From JAYYZW01 sp036339995 (GTDB lineage: Bacteria; Pseudomonadota; Gammaproteobacteria; Ga0077536): a stretch of 63,503 bases of DNA. How positions within the stretch are numbered: the first letter of the stretch is position 1; every line of letters starts with the position of its first letter. The stretch covers positions 1 through 63,503 of the forward strand of contig JAYYZW010000115.1 of assembly GCA_036339995.1 (NCBI GenBank). Direction: 5' to 3'. This document shows positions 18,091 through 26,963 of the stretch, piece by piece. The position numbers and the translations under genes are program-made. The notes beneath the pieces are model-generated. The model did not search any database, was not told the DNA's origin, and saw nothing but the letters and a program-made list of their open reading frames with translations.

Positions 18091-19410
18091 ATGGCGACCT
18101 TACCCCCGGTCAGAATCGGCGTGCTCGGCCTCGGTACCGTAGGATGCGGCACGCTCAATGTACTCAAACGCAACGGCAGTGAGATAGCGCGCCGCGCCGG
18201 GCGCAGCATCGAGGTGGTTCGCGCGAGCGCGAGGGATCTGACAAAACCCCGCGCCGCCGATACAGGCGGTATCGATCTGAGCGATGATCCATTCGCCCTA
18301 GTCGAGGATCCGTCTATCGAGATCATCGTCGAACTGATCGGCGGCATCGATCCTGCCCGCGAACTCGTGCTGCGCGCGCTCGATAACGGTAAACATGTCG
18401 TCACGGCCAACAAGGCACTGATCGCACTGCATGGTAACGAAGTGTTCGCGCGTGCCCAGAGCAAGGGACTAATGGTGGCCTTCGAAGCCGCAGTAGCTGG
18501 CGGAATTCCAGTCATCAAGGCCGTGCGCGAAGCGCTCGCGGGCAATGCCATCGAATGGCTGGCGGGGATCATCAACGGCACCTGTAACTACATGTTGACC
18601 GCAATGAGCGAGCGGAGTTGCGGTTTTGACGAGGTCCTGAGCGAGGCGCAGGCCCTCGGTTACGCCGAATCCGATCCTTCTTTCGATATTGACGGCATCG
18701 ATGCCGCGCACAAGCTCACGATCCTCGCCGCGATCGCATTCGGAATACCGCTGCGCTTCGATGACGTGTATGTCGAGGGAATCCGCGACATCGCGCTTGA
18801 CGACGTGCGCTACGCTGAAGCCTTGGGGTATCGCATTAAGCACCTGGCCATCGCCGCGAACACCGGGAAAGGCATCGAACTGCGCGTGCATCCGACGCTC
18901 ATTTCGGAACGGCATATGCTGGCAAACGTCAACGACGCCATGAACGCGGTGATGATCCGCGGCGACGCCGTGGGTCCGATGATGCTGTCCGGCGCCGGGG
19001 CCGGCGCGGAGCCGACGGCTTCCTCGGTCATTGCGGATCTGGTGGACGTCGTGCGGGCCCTGACGGTCGATTCGGAAAACCGGGTACCGCATCTCGCGTT
19101 TCAGCCGGACGCGCTGACCGAGACCCCCATTTTGCCGATGTCGGAAGTCGAGTGCGCCTATTACCTGCGCATGCGTGCGGTCGATCAGCCTGGTGTGCTG
19201 GCCGACGTCACGCGAATACTCGGCGAACTTCGCATCAGCATCGAAGCCATTCTGCAGCAGGAGCCGAATGCTGGCGACGCAACGGTACCGATCGTGCTCC
19301 TCACTCATCGAGTCGTCGAAGCGTCCGTTGACAAGGCGCTTGCGGGAATCTCCAAACTGCCGGATATCGAAGGCGTGATTACGCGCATTCGCATGGAGAG
19401 TTTTATTTGA
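18091..19410 (+). CDS. hom: Homoserine dehydrogenase
   Basis: 439 residues; monofunctional, not fused to aspartokinase. The N-terminal Rossmann fold shows GVLGLGTVGCGTLNVL, the catalytic domain GIINGTCNYMLTAM and YAESDPSFDIDGIDAAHKL, and the C-terminus has an ACT domain (YYLRMRAVDQPGVLADVTRI) that usually mediates feedback inhibition by threonine. It reduces aspartate semialdehyde to homoserine in the aspartate pathway. Its TGA overlaps the TTG start of thrC (TTGA), giving tight coupling with the next steps. Confidence 0.97.
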   Translation: MATLPPVRIGVLGLGTVGCGTLNVLKRNGSEIARRAGRSIEVVRASARDLTKPRAADTGGIDLSDDPFALVEDPSIEIIVELIGGIDPARELVLRALDNGKHVVTANKALIALHGNEVFARAQSKGLMVAFEAAVAGGIPVIKAVREALAGNAIEWLAGIINGTCNYMLTAMSERSCGFDEVLSEAQALGYAESDPSFDIDGIDAAHKLTILAAIAFGIPLRFDDVYVEGIRDIALDDVRYAEALGYRIKHLAIAANTGKGIELRVHPTLISERHMLANVNDAMNAVMIRGDAVGPMMLSGAGAGAEPTASSVIADLVDVVRALTVDSENRVPHLAFQPDALTETPILPMSEVECAYYLRMRAVDQPGVLADVTRILGELRISIEAILQQEPNAGDATVPIVLLTHRVVEASVDKALAGISKLPDIEGVITRIRMESFI

Positions 19411-20540
19411 ATTCAGGCGTGCGTTATACGGGACTCATCGATCGATACCCGGATCGTCTGCCCTTCGTCGCGGGGGCCCGCGTGATCAGTTTGTGCGAAG
19501 GCAATACCCCGCTCATAGCACTGGAAAATATTTCGCGGGAAATAGGGCGCGAGGTCGAAATATACGCCAAGTTCGAGGGGCTCAACCCGACCGGTTCGTT
19601 CAAGGATCGCGGTATGACGGTGGCCGTGACGCAGGCCGTGAGCGAAGGCGCCAAAGCGATCATCTGTGCTTCGACCGGGAATACCTCAGCGTCCGCCGCG
19701 GCCTATGCCGCGCGCGCCGGCATCCGTGCTTTCGTCTTGATTCCAGGCGGTAAGATCGCGTTGGGTAAACTCGCGCAGGCGATGATAAAAGGCGCGGTGG
19801 TGATCCAGATCCAGGGCAACTTCGATGATGGCATGCGCATCGTCAAGGAGATGGCCGAGGTGGCGCCGGTCACGATCGTCAACTCGATCAATCCCTACCG
19901 CCTGCAAGGACAGAAAACGGCGGCCTTCGAAATCGTCGATGCGCTCGGCCGTGCACCGGACTACCATTGCATTCCGGTTGGAAACGCCGGAAATATCAGC
20001 GCCTATTGGACCGGATTCAGCGAGTACGCCGGGATCAAACCCGCGACGGCCGCCTGCGCCTACTGCGACGGGACTTGCGCGTTCGAGTGCGAAGCCGTGA
20101 CCGAAACGCGCCCGGTGATGCTCGGTTACCAGGCCGCGGGCGCCGCACCCTTCGTCGTCGGCGACATGATCGACGATCCGGAGACCGTTGCCACCGCGAT
20201 TCGCATCGGGCGACCGCAGTCTTGGGAACTTGCCTGGGCCGCGAGCCGTGAATCGGGAGGCTGGTTCGATCGATTGACCGACGATGAGATCCTCGAGACC
20301 CAGCGCCTGCTGTCGGAACGCGAAGGGATATTCTGTGAACCGGCGTCGGCGATCTCCCTGGGTGGGGCGCTGCGCGATATCGCGAACGGCAAGATACCCG
20401 AAGGCAGCCTCGTCACCTGCACCTTGACGGGGCACGGGCTCAAGGATCCGGACACCGCGATTCGCCAGAGTGCCGGCAAGGTCATCGAAATTCCCGCCGA
20501 GAGCGAAGCGGTCAAGCGCGCCATTCTTGCCAATCTTTGA
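19407..20540 (+). CDS. thrC: Threonine synthase (with a cysteine-rich insertion)
   Basis: 377 residues of the short bacterial threonine synthase type. PLP is expected on the lysine in PTGSFKDRGM (Lys66), and the phosphate-binding loop is STGNTSASAAAYAA. It converts O-phosphohomoserine to threonine. The start is TTG, overlapping the hom stop; a GTG four codons later is an alternative. Oddity: between GFSEYAGIKP and the conserved MLGYQAAGAAPFV there is an extra stretch containing CAYCDGTCAFEC (Cys217, 220, 224 and 228), where relatives normally have only a few residues. The reading frame is intact across it. Confidence 0.95.
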   Translation: MNSGVRYTGLIDRYPDRLPFVAGARVISLCEGNTPLIALENISREIGREVEIYAKFEGLNPTGSFKDRGMTVAVTQAVSEGAKAIICASTGNTSASAAAYAARAGIRAFVLIPGGKIALGKLAQAMIKGAVVIQIQGNFDDGMRIVKEMAEVAPVTIVNSINPYRLQGQKTAAFEIVDALGRAPDYHCIPVGNAGNISAYWTGFSEYAGIKPATAACAYCDGTCAFECEAVTETRPVMLGYQAAGAAPFVVGDMIDDPETVATAIRIGRPQSWELAWAASRESGGWFDRLTDDEILETQRLLSEREGIFCEPASAISLGGALRDIANGKIPEGSLVTCTLTGHGLKDPDTAIRQSAGKVIEIPAESEAVKRAILANL

Positions 20541-20544
20541 AATC

Positions 20545-20708
20545 CTAGTGTGCCGTCCCGCAAATATATTCCACAATTCGCTAGTCCTTTTTGCCCCTGG
20601 CTGCGTTGCTCGTCTTTGTGTAGAGCCCGCTACACGGCGTCCTCGCGCCTTGCCAGGAACAAAAATCCCTGCGCGACTTATGAAACATATTTGCGGGACG
20701 GCACACTG
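20545..20708. repeat. 163-bp palindromic element, family 1, copy 2 (thrC/rpfE-like junction)
   Basis: It begins CTAGTGTGCCGTCCCG four bases after the thrC stop and ends CGGGACGGCACACTG. The interior GTGTAGAGCCCGCTACACGGCG shows a compensatory change (TACAC/GTGTA) relative to the GCGTA...TACGC of other copies, preserving the hairpin. It ends 16 bases before the start chosen for the next gene. Confidence 0.85.
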
Positions 20709-20724
20709 AGCAGTGCAGTCGCGC

Positions 20725-21750
20725 ATGGCCTTCATCGAGATCCTGGCGCCCAAGTTGCTCGACGCGGTCCGCCGGACTGCCGCTTTCGGTGACACCTCGG
20801 CACTCGACATGGCGCGCATCCTGCTGCCCGCCGATCGGATCGCGGGCGACGGGCTCGATTTTGAAGAAGCGGTGCTGGCGTTGTTCGGTATGAGCGACGA
20901 TGCGGGGTATGCGCCCGCGCTCGCCGGCGTGACGGCCGCCTACGATTTCGATCTGGATCAGGTACCAGTGGACCTGTTGCGCGCGGATCCGGTGTTTCTG
21001 CGACCGGATCCCAGTCGCCTCATCCTATTCGATGCCGAGACCATCGGTCTGGACGGCGCGGAGGCGGACACCTTGATCGCATTGCTGAACCGCTCGTTCG
21101 AGTCCGATGGCTTGCGGTTCAGGCGTGGGCGGTCCGCGACCCGCTGGTACGTCAACGCGTCGGACGTTACCGAAACCCGGACCCGCTCGCCGCGATCGCT
21201 GCGCGGCCAGGCGATCGAACCGCAGCTGAACGACGTGCGGCGGATCGGGCGTTTTAATCGTGTGATGACCGAAGCGCAAATGGTGCTTCATGAGGCCGAC
21301 GTCAATGCCGCACGGGAAGCCGCCGGCAAGCAACCCATCAACAGCCTCTGGTTCTGGGGTCTGGGCAAGCCCCCGGTGCGAACGGCGCCGCGTACCCGGC
21401 TCGTCGTCGGCGACGAACTAGTTGCGGCCTGCGCGCGCTATTGCGATGTCGAATACCACCTGAATCTCGACTTGGCAGGCGCGGGTGAATTCGACGGCGG
21501 CGGGCTTACAATCGTGTGTGAATTGGACACTGAAACATCGACGCTCGACGCTTTTCTGCGCGAGGCGTTCCAACCTGCCCTAACGGCACTCGCCGCCCAC
21601 CGCGTCGATGCGATCCGCATCCGTACCCAATCCGATACGTTTTTGCTCACGCGCCGGACGCCGTGGTGGGTCTGGCGTCGGTTCCGGAGTCTCGATTCCA
21701 TTCTTCAGGATAATCTCGATGCCGTAGCCAGCGATGGTGGTGCATCGTGA
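20725..21750 (+). CDS. RpfE-like protein (phosphoglycerate-mutase-like family next to recJ)
   Basis: 341 residues. The stretch FNRVMTEAQMVLHEADVNAAREAAG followed by INSLWFWGLGKPP matches the signature of the RpfE family of Xanthomonas and related bacteria, where the gene also lies beside recJ. Databases often describe the family as a regulatory protein or a cofactor-independent phosphoglycerate-mutase-like protein; its biochemical role is not settled. I use the ATG at 20725; a GTG at 20713 is possible, and neither has a good ribosome binding site, since a repeat element occupies the upstream region. Its stop overlaps the GTG start of recJ (GTGA), so the two are coupled. Confidence 0.8.
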   Translation: MAFIEILAPKLLDAVRRTAAFGDTSALDMARILLPADRIAGDGLDFEEAVLALFGMSDDAGYAPALAGVTAAYDFDLDQVPVDLLRADPVFLRPDPSRLILFDAETIGLDGAEADTLIALLNRSFESDGLRFRRGRSATRWYVNASDVTETRTRSPRSLRGQAIEPQLNDVRRIGRFNRVMTEAQMVLHEADVNAAREAAGKQPINSLWFWGLGKPPVRTAPRTRLVVGDELVAACARYCDVEYHLNLDLAGAGEFDGGGLTIVCELDTETSTLDAFLREAFQPALTALAAHRVDAIRIRTQSDTFLLTRRTPWWVWRRFRSLDSILQDNLDAVASDGGAS

Positions 21751-23483
21751 TACAAACGCCCCGAATCGTTGCGCGTAAATACGGGTATGGCAGCGCGCTT
21801 CCGGATGATTTGCACGCCGTGACCCGGCGGGTGCTCGCGGCGCGAGGCGTGACCGACGCGCGCCTGTTGGAGACGTCGCTAGAGGGAATGATCCAGGCCG
21901 ATACGCTCAGCGGTATCGACACTGCGGCAAAGTTGATTCATTCGGTAATGGCCGCCGACGAGCTCATCATGATCATCGGTGACTTTGATGCCGACGGTGC
22001 GACCAGCACGGCCGTGGCGATGCGCGCGCTCAAGGCGATGGGCGCCAGCAAATGTACTTATCTCGTACCTAACCGTTTCGAATACGGTTACGGCCTGACG
22101 CCCGAGATTGTCGAACTCGCGAAATCGGAAAATCCCGCCTTGATCATCACTGTCGATAATGGCATGTCGAGCGTGGCGGGTGTCGAACGCGCGAAACAAA
22201 GCGGTATACAAGTCGTGATCACCGACCATCACCTGCCGGGCAGGGTGTTCCCCGCAGCCGACGCCATCGTCAATCCCAACCTGCCGGGGGACGCGTTCGC
22301 GAGCAAAGCCCTGGCCGGCGTCGGCGTCATCTTCTATGTCATGTCGGCATTGCGCGCACGCCTGAGATGTGCGGGCTGGTTCGACCGACACGGCATTGCC
22401 GAGCCTAAGCTCGCGAAATTGCTCGATCTGGTTGCGCTCGGAACAGTCGCCGATGTCGTGGCCCTGGATCACAACAACCGCCGCCTGGTCGCCCAGGGAC
22501 TTGCCCGTATCCGCGTCGGACGATGCCAGCCGGGTATCGCGGCACTGATCGACGCATCCGGTCGGACGCGTTCGCGGATCACGGCGAGCGACCTCGCGTT
22601 CGCGCTGGGGCCGCGCCTGAATGCGGCCGGTCGCATGGCCGACATGTCCGTTGGTATCGAATGTCTCCTGAGCGACGATCCCGATCGCTGCGCGGCCATC
22701 GCCGACGATCTCGATCGGCTCAACCGCGAGCGACGCGAAGTCGAAGACACGATGCGGGATCAGGCGTTCACCGAAATCGAGAAGAACCTTCTGGCCGGCG
22801 TCGGCACGAGTCTGCCCGCGGCATTCTGCGTATTCCAGGAGGACTGGCACCAAGGCGTCGTCGGTATCGTCGCATCACGCATCAAAGACCGTTTTCACCG
22901 GCCGGCGATCGCGTTCGCGCCGGCCGGGGAGGGGGCTTTAAAAGGCTCGGCGCGGTCGATACCGGGCCTGCATATTCGGGATACCCTGGACGCGGTCGCG
23001 ACCGCGAATCCGGATCTGCTGTCGCGTTTCGGCGGCCATGCGATGGCGGCCGGCCTGTCTCTCGAACGCGCTGCATTCGAACCTTTCAAAAACGCGTTCG
23101 TCAATGAAGCCGAATCACGCCTGGAGGCCGATGCGCTCGACCGCGTGATCGCGACCGACGGCGAACTGGAAAGCGGCGAATTCTCACTAGCACTTGCGCG
23201 TGAGCTCGCGCGAGTCACGCCCTGGGGACAGGGGTTCCCAGAACCCCGTTTCGAAGGCGAATTCCGTATCGACGATCGCCGCGTCGTCGGTGGTAGCCAC
23301 GCGCGTCTGGTTCTAAGCCCGGCCGCAGGCGGAGAAACGATCGCTGCGATTGCGTTCGGGGCAGCGGGGGAATCATGGTTTAGCGAGGGCGACTCGATTC
23401 GTGCCGTATACAAGCTCGACGTGAACGATTATCGCGGCCTCGAAACGCTCCAACTCGTGATCGATTACGCGGAGAGGATTTGA
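21747..23483 (+). CDS. recJ: Single-stranded-DNA-specific exonuclease RecJ
   Basis: 578 residues (E. coli 577). DHH-superfamily 5'-3' exonuclease acting in RecF-pathway recombination, base excision and mismatch repair. Motifs: IIGDFDADGATST (motif I), ITVDNG, ITDHHLPG (the DHH motif), VALGTVADVV, and the DHHA1 part ending RFGGHAMAAGLSL. The C-terminal OB-like segment follows. The GTG start overlaps the preceding stop codon. A strongly conserved gene order (rpfE-like, recJ, prfB, lysS) is seen. Confidence 0.97.
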   Translation: MIQTPRIVARKYGYGSALPDDLHAVTRRVLAARGVTDARLLETSLEGMIQADTLSGIDTAAKLIHSVMAADELIMIIGDFDADGATSTAVAMRALKAMGASKCTYLVPNRFEYGYGLTPEIVELAKSENPALIITVDNGMSSVAGVERAKQSGIQVVITDHHLPGRVFPAADAIVNPNLPGDAFASKALAGVGVIFYVMSALRARLRCAGWFDRHGIAEPKLAKLLDLVALGTVADVVALDHNNRRLVAQGLARIRVGRCQPGIAALIDASGRTRSRITASDLAFALGPRLNAAGRMADMSVGIECLLSDDPDRCAAIADDLDRLNRERREVEDTMRDQAFTEIEKNLLAGVGTSLPAAFCVFQEDWHQGVVGIVASRIKDRFHRPAIAFAPAGEGALKGSARSIPGLHIRDTLDAVATANPDLLSRFGGHAMAAGLSLERAAFEPFKNAFVNEAESRLEADALDRVIATDGELESGEFSLALARELARVTPWGQGFPEPRFEGEFRIDDRRVVGGSHARLVLSPAAGGETIAAIAFGAAGESWFSEGDSIRAVYKLDVNDYRGLETLQLVIDYAERI

Positions 23484-23486
23484 ATT

Positions 23487-23540
23487 ACGGGGTCAGAGTC
23501 ATTTTAATATGGGGACAGAGTATTTGACTCTGATCCCATT
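23487..23540. repeat. GGGGTCAGAGTC/GACTCTGATCCC inverted repeat
   Basis: The sequence GGGGTCAGAGTCATTTTAAT then ATGGGGACAGAGTATTTGACTCTGATCCC has two direct GGGG(T/A)CAGAGT modules and one inverse. Such modules are common at the edges of REP/RAYT-type or IS remnants; no transposase is present here. It fills the recJ-prfB gap. Confidence 0.55.
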
Positions 23541-23554
23541 GACCACTATCTCCT

Positions 23555-24650
23555 ATGGAACTCAACGCAGCCTTCACCGTGATCAAAGATTTGCGGCAGC
23601 GCATCGACGCGTTACGGGGGTATCTTTGACTACGCAGCAAAGGAAGAGCGCCTGCAGGAAGTCGAACGCGAACTCCAGGCGCCAGACGTGTGGGACGAAC
23701 GCGAGCGCGCACAAGCCCTCGGCCGCGAACGCGTGTCACTGGAACGGGTCATCCACACATTGAGAGACCTGGCGTCGACCGTCAAGGACGCCGAGGAATT
23801 ACTCGAACTCGCCAAAGCCGAAGACGATATCGAAACGGCGGCGGAGGTCGAAAGCGATCTCGATCAAGCAGCTCGCCAGCTTGCGGATCTGGAGTTCCGG
23901 CGCATGTTCTCGGGCGAGATGGATGCGGCCAATGCCTTCATCGACATCCAGGCCGGCCAGGGCGGTACCGAGGCGCAGGACTGGGCGGAAATGATGCTCA
24001 GAATGTATCTGCGTTGGGGCGAGGAGCGCGGCTTCAAAACGGAAATGATCGAAGTGTCCAACGGTGAGGTCGCCGGGATCAAAAGCGCCACGGTCCGGTT
24101 CGAAGGTGAATACGCCTTCGGGTGGCTGCGCACCGAAACCGGCGTACACCGCCTCGTGCGCAAGTCGCCGTTCGATTCGAGTAACCGCCGGCACACCTCC
24201 TTTGCTTCGGTATTCGTTTCGCCCGAGATCGACGATGATATCGAGATCGAGATCAAGCTCTCGGATTTACGAATCGATACCTACCGTGCCAGCGGCGCCG
24301 GCGGTCAGCACGTGAACAAAACCGATTCGGCCGTGCGTCTCACGCACCAACCCAGCGGCATCGTCGTGCAATGCCAGAATGAACGCTCGCAGCACAAGAA
24401 CAAGGATCAGGCCATGAAGCTGTTGCGCGCGCGCCTGTACGAGCAGGAGATGTTGAAACGCAAAGAAAAACAGCAGACCCTCGAGGACAGCAAGGCCGAT
24501 ATCGGTTGGGGTAGTCAAATCCGTTCCTACGTGCTCGATCAGTCGCGGATCAAGGATCTACGTACGAACGTCGAGACTGGCAACACTCAAGCAGTTCTCG
24601 ATGGCGCACTCGATCCCTTCATCGAAGCCAGCCTGAAACAGGGACTCTAA
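23555..24650 (+). CDS. prfB: Peptide chain release factor 2 (programmed +1 frameshift)
   Basis: RF2 recognises UGA and UAA and triggers peptide release on the ribosome. Translation starts at ATG 23555, runs 24 codons to CTT, and meets an in-frame TGA at 23627-23629. Shifting +1 (skipping T23627) continues as DYAAKEERLQEVERELQAPD and onward to a 364-residue protein (E. coli 365). The SPF tripeptide that reads the stop codon (RKSPFDSSNRRHTSF) and the catalytic GGQ (RASGAGGQHVNKTDS) are both intact. lysS follows about 140 bases downstream, as in many gammaproteobacteria. Confidence 0.97.
23614..23633 (+). promoter_or_regulatory. RF2 autoregulatory frameshift site
   Basis: The site reads ACGGGGGTATCTTTGACTAC: an internal Shine-Dalgarno-like GGGGG, the slippery CTT codon, the UGA stop and a following C. 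This is nearly identical to the E. coli prfB site. Low RF2 stalls termination at UGA and favours the +1 shift, so RF2 controls its own synthesis. Confidence 0.95.
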
Positions 24651-24677
24651 GCAGTGCGCGTCCGGACACGGCAATTC

Positions 24678-24744
24678 TAACCACAGAGATCACAGAGGAC
24701 ACAGAGAAGATATTTAAAATATCAATTAAATATCTCTGTGGTTT
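24678..24744. repeat. CACAGAGG-type inverted repeat between prfB and lysS
   Basis: AACCACAGAGATCACAGAGGACACAGAG is followed, after an AT-rich centre (ATATTTAAAATATCAATTAA), by the inverse ATCTCTGTGGTT. This ACCACAGAGGACACAGAG type of intergenic repeat is widespread in environmental bacteria. It can form a hairpin and may separate the two transcripts. Confidence 0.65.
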
Positions 24745-24790
24745 ACTTTTATGCTTCCGGGCATGCACTAAGCAGGTATCGATCGCCTAA

Positions 24791-26296
24791 ATGTCGAAAA
24801 AAGACGAAAAAACGACCGAAGCGCAGCTCATCGCGCAACGCCGCGCAAAGCTCGAGCAACTGCGCGAGATGGGCAAGGCATACCGCAACGACTTTCGGCG
24901 CGATTCCCTCGCCGGCGATCTAAAGGCACGCTTCGCCGATAGCAGCGCGGAGGAGCTCGAAGCGGAGCCTGTTCGCGTGCGTGTTGCGGGACGCATGATG
25001 ACCCAGCGCGTGATGGGCAAGGCTTCCTTTGCGCACATTAAAGACATGAGCGGGCAGATCCAGTTGTACGTCAAACGCGAGTCCTTGAAGGAGCCCGTGT
25101 ACGCGGAATTCAAGAAATGGGATCTGGGCGACATCATCGGTGCTTGCGGCTTTATGTTCCGCACTCAGAAGGGCGAACTTTCGATCCTGGCCGACGAGAT
25201 TCACCTGGTCACCAAGGCACTGCGGCCTTTGCCTGAAAAATGGCACGGCCTGACCGATCTCGAGACGCGCTACCGCCAGCGTTACCTCGATTTGATCATG
25301 AACGATGAGACGCGCCAAGTATTCCAAACGCGCTCCGCCATCATCGAATGTATTCGACGGTTCCTGAATCAACGCGGTTTCCTCGAAGTCGAGACGCCGA
25401 TGATGCAGGTCATTCCAGGCGGCGCGGTGGCGCGTCCTTTCGTCACGCATCACAACAGCCTCGATATGTCGCTTTTCCTGCGCGTCGCGCCGGAGCTTTA
25501 TCTCAAACGCCTGGTCGTCGGCGGCATGGAAAAGGTGTTCGAAATCAATCGAAGTTTTCGCAATGAGGGTTTGTCAACTCGACATAACCCGGAATTCACC
25601 ATGCTCGAATTCTACGAGGCCTATGCCGATTACGAAGATTTCATGGATTTGACCGAAACGATGCTGCGCGAAGTCGCGGCGGACGTATTAGCTACGACGT
25701 GTATTGAATACCAGGGGGAGGCCTACGATTTTGGCAAACCCTTCGAAAAAATGACCGTCGTCGAGTCGATACTCGAATTCAATGAAGATGTCGAAGCGGG
25801 GGAACTGGAGGATCCCACACGCGCTAGAGCGCTCGCCGTGCGTCATGGGATCCCGCTGGAATCGTCGTACGGCCTCGGTAAGATACAGATCGAGATTTTC
25901 GAGAAGACGGTCGAGCCGAAACTCAAAGGCCCGATTTTTATCACCGAATTTCCAGCTGAAGTTTCGCCCCTGGCCCGGCGCAGCGATCGCGATCCGTTCA
26001 TTACCGATCGATTTGAATTCTTTGTCGCGGGGCGCGAAATCGCCAATGGTTTTTCCGAACTTAACGACCCCGATGACCAGGCAGAGCGCTTTCGGGCGCA
26101 GGTCGCGGCCCGGGATGGCGGCGATGCCGAGGCCATGCACTTCGACGACGACTACATCCGTGCGCTCGAGCACGGCATGCCGCCCGCCGCGGGCGAGGGC
26201 ATCGGCATCGATCGCCTGGTCATGTTGCTGACGGATGCGGCCTCGATTCGGGACGTGCTGCTGTTCCCGCACATGCGGCCGCGCCGTGAGCCTTAG
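24791..26296 (+). CDS. lysS: Lysyl-tRNA synthetase, class II
   Basis: 501 residues (E. coli LysS 505). The N-terminal OB-fold anticodon-binding domain includes VRVAGRMMTQRVMGKASFAH. The catalytic domain has class II motif 2 (FEINRSFRNEGLSTRHNPEFT) and motif 3 (GIGIDRLVMLLTD). It charges tRNA-Lys using ATP. The stop is TAG, followed by about 300 bases without a clear gene before the RiPP locus. Confidence 0.97.
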   Translation: MSKKDEKTTEAQLIAQRRAKLEQLREMGKAYRNDFRRDSLAGDLKARFADSSAEELEAEPVRVRVAGRMMTQRVMGKASFAHIKDMSGQIQLYVKRESLKEPVYAEFKKWDLGDIIGACGFMFRTQKGELSILADEIHLVTKALRPLPEKWHGLTDLETRYRQRYLDLIMNDETRQVFQTRSAIIECIRRFLNQRGFLEVETPMMQVIPGGAVARPFVTHHNSLDMSLFLRVAPELYLKRLVVGGMEKVFEINRSFRNEGLSTRHNPEFTMLEFYEAYADYEDFMDLTETMLREVAADVLATTCIEYQGEAYDFGKPFEKMTVVESILEFNEDVEAGELEDPTRARALAVRHGIPLESSYGLGKIQIEIFEKTVEPKLKGPIFITEFPAEVSPLARRSDRDPFITDRFEFFVAGREIANGFSELNDPDDQAERFRAQVAARDGGDAEAMHFDDDYIRALEHGMPPAAGEGIGIDRLVMLLTDAASIRDVLLFPHMRPRREP

Positions 26297-26593
26297 GCCC
26301 AATTTTTCACTACCTTCCTTGCGAGCGCCCCGATCTGCGGCCTGGTCCTGAGCGCTCGGTCGGTGCCCCGTGCGGTGCGATCGCGACTGGCGCATGGCCT
26401 AGGGCACCCTTTTTCGAGGATAATTCTGTTGCGAATGGAAACTAAAGCGAATCGGGCCGGTCTATTTTGGGATGCTTTGGGAGTGCGTCTGTAAAAGCGG
26501 CGGCTGAGGCAGCCGCGCCCGACCAATTCCAATAACCACTTCGCTACCCGCGAAGGGCCTGTTTAGACAACGTTATTTTCAGGAGACTATCTG
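26297..26593. other. Intergenic region, lysS to the RiPP precursor gene
   Basis: I see no convincing gene. It contains a 7-bp hairpin (GCGGCTG-AGG-CAGCCGC near 26500-26516) and, at its end, the ribosome binding site of the RiPP precursor (CAGGAGACTATCTG before ATG). No clear sigma-70 promoter or metal-regulator operator is recognisable; a single ACCTTCC at about 26309 lacks the partner half expected of a CueR site. Confidence 0.4.
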
Positions 26594-26938
26594 ATGCGTA
26601 AAAAATACCACCTCAAGCCAATCGCTGCAGCGCTTGGTGCCACCTTCGCGGTCACCCTGGCGGCGTCCCCGTTGGCAAATGCGAATGACAATCCTTTTTC
26701 GGCGACCGCATTCACTAGCGGCTACATGGTTGCCGACAGCCACGAAGGCAAATGCGGCGAAGGTAAATGCGGCGAAGGCAAGGCGGCTAAGGAGAAGGAA
26801 GGCAAGTGCGGCGAAGGTAAATGCGGCGAAGGCAAGGCGGCTCAGGAGAAGGAAGGCAAGTGCGGCGAAGGCAAGTGCGGCGAAGACAAGGCCATGGAGA
26901 AGGAAGGCAAATGTGGCGAAGGCAAGTGCGGCGGTTGA
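26594..26938 (+). CDS. hvfA: HvfA/bufferin-type RiPP precursor with eight EGKCG motifs
   Basis: 114 residues. A Sec-type signal peptide (basic MRKK, hydrophobic core about residues 9-24, cleavage likely after ASPLANA at residue 30) precedes a mature region with four CGEGKCG units: Cys at 54/59, 72/77, 90/95 and 107/112, giving eight EGKCG motifs joined by GKAAKEK-like linkers. Family knowledge: in HvfA of Haemophilus and in bufferins, DUF692 enzymes convert the Cys of EGKCG motifs to oxazolone/thioamide or thiooxazole groups that bind copper, and the peptide is exported. The next two genes encode the matching enzymes. A strong ribosome binding site (AGGAGA) precedes the ATG. The number of motifs is higher than in the described four-motif HvfA. 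The modification itself is inferred. Confidence 0.9.
   Translation: MRKKYHLKPIAAALGATFAVTLAASPLANANDNPFSATAFTSGYMVADSHEGKCGEGKCGEGKAAKEKEGKCGEGKCGEGKAAQEKEGKCGEGKCGEDKAMEKEGKCGEGKCGG
26744..26935 (+). repeat. 54-bp tandem repeat inside the RiPP precursor gene
   Basis: Three and a half near-identical 54-bp units (18 codons: two EGKCG motifs plus a lysine/alanine linker) are arranged head to tail; the last linker is one codon shorter and altered to EDKAMEK. The DNA-level similarity indicates recent duplication, so motif number probably varies between strains. Confidence 0.85.
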
Positions 26939-26963
26939 GCGCGGCTTGATTTGAGACACATCA

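Noticed and set aside
26309..26315. CueR operator (ACCTTCC) upstream of the copper-RiPP gene
   Set aside because: Only one half-site is present, without the GGAAGGT partner at the proper spacing, and it lies about 280 bases from the start codon.
26744..26935. CRISPR-like array
   Set aside because: The tandem repeats are coding (in frame, 18 codons), with no unique spacers, and no cas genes are present.
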